Assembly (NCBI GenBank): GCA_027600665.1
Contig: JADGJL010000582.1
Span: 1-17,611 of the forward strand
Reading direction: 5' to 3'
DNA from: Irineochytrium annulatum
Lineage: Eukaryota; Chytridiomycota; Chytridiomycetes; Chytridiales; Chytridiaceae
Length of the DNA stretch: 17,611 nucleotides
Shown here: piece after piece, positions 1 to 7,098 of the stretch
Layout: each line of letters begins with the position of its first letter
Numbering within the stretch: the first letter of the stretch is position 1
Translations under genes and position numbers: made by a program
The notes under the pieces: generated by a model
What the model saw: the letters and a program-made list of their open reading frames with translations, nothing else
Database searches by the model: none
What the model was told of the DNA's origin: nothing

Positions 1-1653
1 CACCGGCGCCGGATCGTCGAGGACTCGAGGATGCAGTCGGCGTACCCCCACCGCCACTCGCTGATGCCCACTTCTCACCGGCCGCCAGTGTCAATCAACT
101 TGGCTGAGGATCGTGCCGTGGCTTCTCCTGCGAGCCCCGCCATCGGCTCGGACTTCACCTTCACTGACGACGACGACTCAGAGCATGAGTCTGTCGACCC
201 CAAGGAGAGCCGGTCGCGCCGGGGCCCTTCCCGCCATCGGTCCCCGTCGGCTGCGCCAGCAATCGCGAGCCCGTCCTTCGCGCCGCCTATACACAAGCTG
301 GCAACGAGCCCGCCAGGCACAGGGGGTGTCTGGACGGCCAAGAGGGGCCAGCTAGCGCCAATACTAGCCGCTGGATGGACGGCCGGGCCGAAACCGCCGA
401 CCTTTGTCCCTCCACGGTCGTCGTCCACTTCCAATGCGACAACGGCTCTCTTATCGCCGAGATCGGCGACATTGCCGTTGTCATTGTCGCACCCGAAGGA
501 CGCCTCGGTCGGGGTAGGGGCTGCTGGCCAGCCTGGGAGGAGATCTCTAAGCCCGGTCGGGAACAAAGCGAGTCTCTCACCCGTTGCTCAAAACGGGGGC
601 CCGAGTGCATATAACGGAGGTGCGTCTGGCTACCTGTGGTGACTTCCTGTTTGCTGTGAAGGTTTTGACGTGCCAACTTTCCCCACAGCGTTGTCACCGT
701 ATTCACCGCACCCGTCGTACCTGACGCCAACCTCCCCAACATTTAACTTTCCACTTGCCTCACCCCTACTCTCGAATTCCCCGAGCGGCATCTTAGCCTT
801 GTCCCCAACCATCAACACCGCCGCTCGCCCTCCCGGCACCTTTCTGGATCTTTACGAGCCGGGATCGCCGCAAATGATGGAGTCTTTGCGGCAACTGCAG
901 CAGCAGCAGCACGGGACTTTAAGCGCCAGCCACACCCGCAGCCGCTCCTTTACCGACGGCGGAGGGGCAGACCCCCGCGAAAAGCAGCGCCTCGCGTGGA
1001 AGAAGTATCACGACGAGATTCAGCGGAAGCGGAACGCGTCAACCCCGAGCGGAAACGCCGCCACTAGCAGCGGGCCTGGCGCGCCAGCGCTTTCCATCAC
1101 GACTTCGTCGCCGGCTGTCGCGGTGTCGTCGCCCCTTTCCCCGCCGACTGCCACGCTGATTCCTCCGACGCCGACGACAGCGAGTTTGAAGCGGAATTTC
1201 AGAATGTCCGACGAATTTGGAATGGCGCCACGGTCAGCGATGAGCACGATGACGACGACGCTCACGCTATCGTCCTCGACCTCGCTTGGCGATGGCGGCT
1301 TAACCGCAGGAATCGAGACCGCGACTACGACACCAGGAAGGCGGTCGCCTGCGGACTTAAGCCACCTACAGTACCTCCCGTCGCCACCGGAGGCCTCGTT
1401 GGCTAACCTCGGAGGCGCCGTTCGGGTCCTACCGACAAGGACGGGATCGGGCGGCACCTCGCTCGCCGCGGGAGGGAGCGCACAGCGTGACCTCCCTCTG
1501 TCTCTTATGACGGGCGGCGTTCACCAGCAATTCCCGTCGATGTCTCGAACGCCTAGAAGCGGTCGTGGCCTCGGTGTCGGCGCGACATTGGCAGAAGAGG
1601 ATGAGAACGAAATCCTGTTGCCCACCACCGCTCCGCAGCAGTGGCGGCCATGA
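1..1653 (+). CDS. Ser/Pro-rich low-complexity protein, 5' partial, frame ends at a TGA
   Basis: The frame is open from the first base of the window, so the true start probably lies upstream; the first ATG is at 31. Exons are 1-619 and 689-1653, joined across a 69-nt intron (GTGCGT...CCACAG, phase 1). The intron itself contains a stop, so it must be removed to continue. The product is dominated by Ser, Pro, Thr, Ala and Gly. It has an acidic patch (DDDDSEHE) near residue 46 counted from the ATG at 31, a short Gln run at about 895-910, and one charged segment (KQRLAWKKYHDEIQRKR) at about 982-1035. No catalytic domain is recognised; disordered proteins of this kind are often regulatory, but that is not shown here. 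The frame stops at TGA 1651-1653, yet coding-like sequence continues at once in the +1 frame, so this is probably the N-terminal part of a longer protein. Confidence 0.6.
620..688 (+). other. Intron, 69 nt, in the Ser/Pro-rich gene
   Basis: Donor GTGCGT and acceptor CCCACAG. Removal joins a G to CG (Ala codon) and carries the upstream frame into the downstream one without a stop. Without removal the frame hits TGA within the intron at about 640. Confidence 0.7.
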
Positions 1654-2992
1654 CGCCCCTGCACGCAACGCGTCTCCCGCCCCCCCTCCGACGGCCGCGC
1701 GCATCTGGGCGCGCCCGACCATCACGCTGAACAAGCCGGGAACTTGGGGCTGGTCCCACGACGGCCTCCACCCGGGCGTGCATATGACCGACCGCTCCCT
1801 GCACCGGAATCGGTGGACGCGTCAATACGCCATCGCGCAGGGCCTGCTCGAGCTCGAGGCCGAGCGGGACCGGAACCTGATTTCGTCCGCTCACGGCGGC
1901 GGCGTGCGCACCCCCGTGCTTGACGCCGTGATCGGGAGCGATATCAGGGAGGCGTGGGAGCGCGAAGGGTGCGCGGGCGTCGGAGGCGGGAGCGGGATCG
2001 AGGGGTGGTATAGCTTGGGAAGGGTGCTGCTGATGGATGGAGGGAAGTTTGGGGCGAGGACGGTGGACGAGAGCGAATGCCATAGGGCCGTCGTGATGCG
2101 GTATTTGGTGTTGCCGCACGAGGGAGAGGTCGAGGAGTGCACTACCGTCGGCGAGACGTCGGAGCCGCCGCCGGAGATGGACGAAAAGGCGGCCCTCATA
2201 GCCGCGGCCCAATTTGATATTTTGCCGCTGGCTATGCCCTCCGGCGCTGGCGCTTTGAAGGGCACTGACGGCAGGGGTCGAAGGCGGCGAATGAAAGGCT
2301 GCCCGCGATGCGGCGACCATGTGATGGAGACGGCGCGGCATTTCCTTCTCGCATGCGCGCCGGCTAAGGTGCTCTGGCGTCGGCTCACTGGCGTTCTGAC
2401 GAGGCTCACCGGTTTCGAGGTCGGGGCAGTGACGCTCGAGGACGTGCTGATGGGGTTCCCGCGGCTGAGGGACGTCGGCGTTGTCAGCGTTTGTTCTCCG
2501 GGAGGCACGGGCGGTGTTTATGCAGGCGGCAGCGTGTCGCCGACAACGCCCGCCACCGCTGCGGCCGCGATATCGATGCGCGTTGACGACGACTCCCAAC
2601 GCGCGATCTTGAGCCTGCACGCGATCGCACTCCACAGCCTGCTGGTCGCTCGGACGTACCCGCTGGCCGATAACAAAATCGCTTGGACTTTGTTCATTAA
2701 CCGGTTCGTGGCGCGTGTGACGCAGCTCGAGGATAGCGACGACCTGCACGCGAAGGAAGAGACGGAGGGGTGGGAGGAGAAGGAGGAAGAGGTTGAGGAG
2801 GTTGTGGCCTTGGACGGGGAGGATGGGGAGTGTGGTGAGGCTGGGGTCAGCGGAGCCGTAGTGAGGAAGACGACGAGGACGAGGAGGACCAGGAGGGCGG
2901 AGGGGTTCCTGGTCATGGACAGCGCGGATCGCTTGTTGTGGAAGGTGCTGAGGGCGAATTGCCGGGTTAGGAGACCGGCCAAATCGCCTTAA
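1652..2992 (+). CDS. Protein with retroelement-type CCHC finger and acidic/basic C-terminus; likely continuation of the upstream frame
   Basis: This is an open frame to TAA at 2990-2992, one base forward of the preceding one. Its own first ATG is at 1784, but protein-like composition already begins near 1652, so I treat it as the second half of one gene. At 2300-2356 it encodes CX2CX9HX4C (Cys-Pro-Arg-Cys, then Glu-Thr, His, Cys), followed by a Trp-Arg-Arg-Leu. That pattern is typical of the zinc-binding segment after the reverse transcriptase/RNase H of non-LTR elements. A helical region follows at about 2605-2740 (SLHAIALHSLLVARTYPLAD), then a Glu-rich stretch at about 2752-2830 and an Arg/Thr-rich basic stretch at about 2868-2910. 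No reverse transcriptase, endonuclease or RNase H motif is visible in the window. Alternatives are a domesticated fragment, a decayed element tail, or chance resemblance in a host gene. Confidence 0.5.
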   Translation, partial: DAPARNASPAPPPTAARIWARPTITLNKPGTWGWSHDGLHPGVHMTDRSLHRNRWTRQYAIAQGLLELEAERDRNLISSAHGGGVRTPVLDAVIGSDIREAWEREGCAGVGGGSGIEGWYSLGRVLLMDGGKFGARTVDESECHRAVVMRYLVLPHEGEVEECTTVGETSEPPPEMDEKAALIAAAQFDILPLAMPSGAGALKGTDGRGRRRRMKGCPRCGDHVMETARHFLLACAPAKVLWRRLTGVLTRLTGFEVGAVTLEDVLMGFPRLRDVGVVSVCSPGGTGGVYAGGSVSPTTPATAAAAISMRVDDDSQRAILSLHAIALHSLLVARTYPLADNKIAWTLFINRFVARVTQLEDSDDLHAKEETEGWEEKEEEVEEVVALDGEDGECGEAGVSGAVVRKTTRTRRTRRAEGFLVMDSADRLLWKVLRANCRVRRPAKSP

Positions 2993-3340
2993 TGCTATGC
3001 CCGCCTCTGGACTTCCGAAATTTGGTGTGATGCAACAGCAGGAGGTGGGCAAGGAACAGCGTTGGGTTCCGTTGCTGAGTGTGGATATCGCGAGATGCCT
3101 TTTCTTTCTGATCCATGTGCTTTAACCGATCAATATTCGTTATTATTTTATTGACTTATGTATGTCGACGTTTGCTTTCCAATTCAACTTTCACTTGCAA
3201 ATACAGTACATCTTCATATCGTAACCCTACCACTCTTGCAACACGCGCCGATCCCCCTCAGTTTTGAAGTGAGACTCCTGCCGACATCGGCTCCGTGTTT
3301 TGGCGGGGCAGTATTATCGGCTTAGGTCCGCGGCTTCTAC
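2993..3340. other. Intergenic, 348 nt
   Basis: Lies between the finger protein stop and the 7TM gene start. It is AT-richer than its flanks (about 3120-3220) and should hold the 3' UTR of the first gene and the promoter of the second. No gene, repeat or clear regulatory site is recognised. Confidence 0.5.
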
Positions 3341-5834
3341 ATGCCATCGACGCTGGACCCCGACATGGAGCCGTACGACGACGCCAGGTCGCCAGTGTCC
3401 CCGGAACCATCATCGGCCGCAGGCCGGCGGCGGTTTCCACTCCGCACACCAACAACTGAACACATCGCGCCCAACATCCACATCCCTCCCACCTGGCCGA
3501 CGAAGCCACATCCGCCGCCACGGCTCGCCAGGACGCTCTCGCACCTCTCCGCCGCGCTTGTCTTCCTCATCCTACTAGTGGCCCAACTGCCCGTCGCTAC
3601 CTTGGCGCACGACACTAGCACTGACATCCCCTTTCCTTCATTTACACCACCGGCGGCCTCGTCGACTTCGTTCCTCGCTTCTAGCACTTCTATACCCGCG
3701 CCGCCCTCGCTCGTTACGCCTTCGACCGTGCCGCCTCCAGCCACTGCCCCGAGTGCTGCCCCGAATACTGTCTCCGGCAGTGCTGGCCCAACGGCCGGCC
3801 CACCCGCAACCTCTTCCTCGAAACCGCCAACTCACTTGCCGGGCGGCATCAGCTTTCCGAACGTCAAGGTGTCCGTCACCGTCAACGGCACGACGTTCAC
3901 GGATTCACTGATCCAGAACGGGTCGTGCGTTGTCTCGGTTGCCTTCCAAGTAGGGACCGTGTGCATGGTCACTCTCGTTGATTCTACCTTTCGAATCATA
4001 GGGCTTGTGCTAACGATCGGTGGGTGTTCTTGACTTTACAATGCCACGGATTGTTAAGAATGTATTAACATATGCCAACCCACTAGCAAACGTTGTGTGC
4101 TTCTGCATGGCGTTCGCCAACAAACAGACTCTCGTCTCAATCTTGATTCTTGTCACGCTTATCGGCCACGGCTTCGGGATCACATTTCAAGTGATTCCCT
4201 TACTTCGCATCGTCGCCTACCCGAACAATTGGATGACTATCATTGTCGGCGTCGGCCTCTTCATCCTCACGTCTGAGATATTCCTCTGGGTGCTTTACCT
4301 CCGCTTCACTGCCGTCGCCCCGATAAAGAACCGGAGGCTTCAGCTCGTCGTGAAGTGTTGGATGATTGTGGAGTCGATGATCGCCTTCTCGTTATGGGTC
4401 TCGTGGGTGGTCGGCACATATGATGGCGCCGCCGCTGCGAATAATGTGAGGAAGCACGCGGCCAACGCGTACTCTTACTTTGGCTTCTTAGAAGCTGCAA
4501 CGGCACTCTTTCTTACCGGCTGTGAGTAAAATACGTTTGGCTGTCCCAAAAATGGCTCCTAACATTTGTAGCAACCATGTGTAGTTTTCGTCCTCAACTT
4601 TTACCTGCCGCGCATTCGGAGCATGAAGAACAAGAGTGTCCTTGTCTACCTCTCTACCTCGGGCCTGATCTACCTCGTGATCGAGACCTTTCTGCAGGCC
4701 GGTTTCGGCTTTTTCTTCGACGTGAAAGCGACCTCACCTTACTCCTCCGGCCTCAACCAGGCCGGCACTGCGCTCCGCCACTCCATCTTCATCGTCTTCA
4801 TTTTCAAGATCCGAGAGGCAGGCCTCTCGTCCGAACGGGAGCGGGAGATGCAGCGAAGAAGGGTCCTGCAGCCGCTCTTGGGCGCCGGCGGCGGGGATAG
4901 CACGGGCTCGGGGCTTGCGTCGGGTCGTGATGATATGGCGGGACCTGATCACGTCATGCTGCACCCGATTGGGAAGGTAGCGTCGTCCCTCCGCCAGGGC
5001 ACCAACAGCTCCGGCTTCGCTCTACTGGCAATGTCGGGGCGGGGCACGGCTAAGTTGGGCAACGGCGGGCGGAGGGGATCTTGGTCCTCGGCGTTAACGG
5101 ACGATCACGACGACGACTCATCAGCAGCCGGAACACGTGTCGGGGCCGTCGGCTCGGGATCCCAGGCGCAGCCGCAACTGCCCTTAATGAACCGGCGCGT
5201 CGGCGGAGGTGCCGCGGGTATCTGGGAGGGCGATCCCTTACCACGAAGCTTGGGGGCTGACATGGCGGGGCGGACGGCTCTGGGCATGTACAGGCCCTCG
5301 AGCTTTCTAACGGACGGCGGGGTCGACGAAGGGCTCGACCCGCTCTCGGTCGTCACAGGGTCTTCGGAGGCGATGGCGGCCGTGCTGCCGTACGCGTTCG
5401 GGAGCCAGAGCGAGGTCAGCGGGGTCCTTCTCGTCAACTCGGCTGATGAGGCGATGAGCAGTGGCATTGGCCCGGGGTCGGCGTCGTCACTTGGGGCCGG
5501 ACAGGGGCAGCAGCATGTCGTCCGACTACCGCCGACGGTGTACAATTATAAGCCGCCAGGGCCTAATCTGCCGTTGCCGACGGCGTCGACGTCGCCGAGC
5601 TCGGCAGGGTCGTCGGTGCGGAAGGCTGGGGATTCGAAGGTGGCCTCGAGCGCCGGTTCGTCGTCGAGAAAGGGGCCGCCGTCTGTGCTAGACTACACGC
5701 ATCGGACAGGATTGCCTGGCGGTATGAGCGGGGCAGGGATTGTCGGGAGCGTGGATGCGCAGATTGGGCAAGGAGGGAAACCATTAACAGATGACGAGCA
5801 AGACTTTTCTTATTCGAAAACGAACCTCTGGTGA
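3341..5834 (+). CDS. Orphan seven-transmembrane receptor-like protein with Ser/Thr/Pro stalk
   Basis: Exons 3341-4019, 4087-4521 and 4585-5834 give 787 aa. Introns are 67 nt (phase 1, ending CTAG) and 63 nt (GTGAGT, branch CCTAAC, ending TGTAG); both frame joins are exact. A hydrophobic segment at residues about 67-89 is followed by a Ser/Thr/Pro-rich stalk (about 90-170), then NGT and NGS glycosylation sequons. Seven hydrophobic helices follow, at about 217-237, 242-267, 275-298, 313-336, 354-378, 389-416 and 430-447. The last 340 residues are a hydrophilic Ser/Gly-rich tail. If the first segment is a signal anchor with the N-terminus inside, the stalk is outside and the tail inside, as in G-protein-coupled receptors. 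No family-defining motif (DRY, NPxxY) is seen, so receptor function is inference from topology alone. Start chosen as the first ATG of the frame after a non-coding stretch. Confidence 0.72.
4020..4086 (+). other. Intron 1 of the 7TM gene, 67 nt
   Basis: Starts GTGGGT and ends CACTAG, phase 1. Joining makes an Ala codon inside the first transmembrane helix of the seven-helix bundle, keeping the hydrophobic run continuous. Confidence 0.7.
4522..4584 (+). other. Intron 2 of the 7TM gene, 63 nt
   Basis: Starts GTGAGT, has CTAAC at 4558-4562 and ends TGTGTAG, phase 1. The nearer AG at 4571 does not preserve frame; the one at 4584 does and continues helix 5 (LFLTGFFVLNFYL). Confidence 0.75.
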
Positions 5835-5994
5835 TGGGGGAAGCGGTTACTTTTCTCTTTTGTCGGTGGCTCGTAGAAAGTTGGCTTTAATTTAATATTA
5901 TATATTGTTGAACGCTTTTTTGCGTTCTTCTGCTTTGCAAAGTCTTCATCACTTGAAGTATTTACGACCTTCAATTTCATTCTACTCCGCTAAG
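5835..5994. other. Intergenic, 3' flank of the 7TM gene
   Basis: AT-rich stretch (TTTAATTTAATATTATATATTG at about 5886-5907) consistent with a 3' processing region. No canonical AATAAA is seen and no gene is recognised. Confidence 0.4.
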
Positions 5995-6180
5995 ATGGTC
6001 AGTATCCCAAACTCCGTCTGTTGCTCTAAGTGTGGAAGAGGATTCCAATGCTCATCGTTCAAGCTCAACCAGGTTTATGTGCGAATCGGTGCCAAACATT
6101 ATGTAAGTACTAAACACAATCTGTGTCTTATCGTGTTCCTTGTGGTCCTTGTGTTCATTGCTTTGATAAGTTCATAAGTG
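5995..6180 (+). pseudogene. Zinc-ribbon-like mini-ORF with a frame break
   Basis: An ATG at 5995 opens a short frame with CCSKCGRGFQC, followed by a basic/aromatic stretch (LNQVYVRIGAKHY). At 6103 there is a strong donor-like GTAAGT followed by TACTAAAC, and the frame degenerates into a hydrophobic tail ending at the TAA at 6175-6177. In another frame, from about 6123, the sequence reads YRVPCGPCVHCFDKFIS, which supplies a second CXXC pair. Together the two halves resemble one CXXC...CXXC zinc ribbon interrupted at about 6103-6125. No AG lies between the donor and the second half, so a normal intron does not join them; a deletion, insertion or decayed copy is likelier. A real short gene spliced to AG at 6170 (which removes the second CXXC) is the alternative. 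The family is not recognised. Confidence 0.3.
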
Positions 6181-6258
6181 CACCCGGTTACTCACGCGGT
6201 CAGACGCGCGCACCACATGTGCTAAACGCGCGCCTAATCTCCTTTGTAAAGACTCCCC

Positions 6259-6623
6259 ATGTTCATGAGGACCTCCGCCCTCCTCATCGCCTTCCTCTCG
6301 GCCGTCACCACCGTCGCTGCGGCGCCTTGCGGCGCGACCGGGCCCCCGTCAGCAGTCTGCAAGGTCCGCTTGATTTTACTTACAAGTAGTTGGTTTGCAC
6401 TCTCGCTCACTTGCACCTGAAAAATGTACAACAGAACGCTGCACTTTGCGGCCCTCCGACCCCGATGCCCTGCGTCCTCATCCAGGCAAGCTTACCGTGG
6501 AAGGAAACCTCTGTCTAACATCCAATGCAGTGCGAGGGGGTTATGGCCTGCGAAAAAGTCGCGTGTGTTGAGACCTCATCTGAGACGTGCGAGTGGGGTA
6601 CGCTCCCTGGCTGCGATACTTAA
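6259..6623 (+). CDS. Small secreted cysteine-rich protein, 82 aa, three exons
   Basis: Exons 6259-6363, 6435-6485 and 6531-6623, all phase 0. The first introduces a textbook signal peptide (basic MRT, then hydrophobic ALLIAFLSAVTTVAAA, predicted cleavage near residue 22). The mature part, about 60 residues, carries nine cysteines (positions 24, 34, 40, 48, 53, 59, 64, 72, 80) with no long hydrophobic run. A second ATG at 6265 could be the start, giving 80 aa. Intron 1 is 71 nt (GTCCGC...AACAG) and intron 2 is 45 nt with a GC donor. The three exons agree in frame, each adds cysteines, and the last ends in a stop, so this is unlikely to be chance. The family is not recognised. Small secreted Cys-rich proteins in fungi are often wall-associated or effector-like, but nothing here decides which. 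Confidence 0.68.
6364..6434 (+). other. Intron 1 of the Cys-rich secreted gene, 71 nt
   Basis: Starts GTCCGC, a weak donor, and ends TACAACAG with CACCTGAA upstream. Phase 0. Confidence 0.6.
6486..6530 (+). other. GC-AG intron, 45 nt
   Basis: The exon ends CCAG, the intron begins GCAAGC, contains CTAAC at 6516-6520 and ends AATGCAG. GC donors normally sit in otherwise strong CAG|GCAAGT contexts, as here. Phase 0; removal keeps the cysteine-rich frame. Confidence 0.6.
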
Positions 6624-7093
6624 CTTGCCTTTGCGATTGTGAGCACATCCATGCGATTGTGAAAGAGCCTCTTTTATATTGATGAGTTGTAGTTGATGAC
6701 TCTGACAACAAGTTTAAGTAAATGTGAGATGTCTTGTGACTACTGGCTACGCGTTACTACCTTTTGCTGCCAAAAAAAGGAGCAGCAACGAGTTGATAGC
6801 ACTGCTAGATGATATAATGCTATGCCGAGATTGCCCCTGATAAACCCTCTGCATAAAAATGACGACCTCCCTCATCGCCGCTAGCTTCCTGAAGCTTCGC
6901 CTTGGACATTTAACTTGACTAGTATATTTAGCATAACCTTTTAAGCTAACTTGTGCAAATGCAGGACTCGGCAAGAAACTTGAAATATACGAAAGTGTGC
7001 CAAGTCAAAGGTTTCATAGCATAAGGAAGAGTAAAGAAGAAAAGCAACTGCGGTACATACAAAATTGAAGGAGGATGCGTATCTGCGTGGGTT
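6624..7093. other. Intergenic, 470 nt, between convergent genes
   Basis: Holds the 3' ends of the Cys-rich gene (+) and the GTPase gene (-). It is clearly AT-richer than the flanking genes, and short ORFs within it show no protein-like composition. Apart from the 11-bp direct repeat, nothing is recognised. Confidence 0.5.
6632..6662 (+). repeat. Short direct repeat, 11 bp, two copies
   Basis: TGCGATTGTGA occurs at 6632-6642 and 6652-6662, 20 bp apart, just downstream of the Cys-rich gene stop. No function is inferred. Confidence 0.5.
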
Positions 7094-7098
7094 TTATT
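7093..7098 (-). promoter_or_regulatory. AATAAA overlapping the stop codon of the GTPase gene
   Basis: On the minus strand the hexamer AATAAA spans the TAA stop at 7096-7094. A polyadenylation signal here would imply a very short 3' UTR; it may also be coincidental. Confidence 0.35.

Noticed and set aside
1553..3052. Long minus-strand ORF (about 499 aa) opposite the finger protein
   Set aside because: Arg/Pro/His-rich composition typical of the antisense shadow of a GC-rich coding strand; the plus-strand frame has the structured finger and helices.
5905..5994. Upstream in-frame extension of the zinc-ribbon mini-ORF from a TTG
   Set aside because: No ATG, AT-rich and no protein-like pattern; eukaryotic initiation at TTG is not expected.
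6179..6267. Cys-containing frame after AG at 6178 as a second exon of the zinc-ribbon mini-ORF
   Set aside because: It lacks a CXXC pair, ends by overlapping the start of the Cys-rich secreted gene, and needs the weaker of two acceptors.
6747..6974. 75-aa minus-strand ORF between the Cys-rich and GTPase genes
   Set aside because: No domain, signal or splice support; it lies in an AT-rich convergent 3' region.
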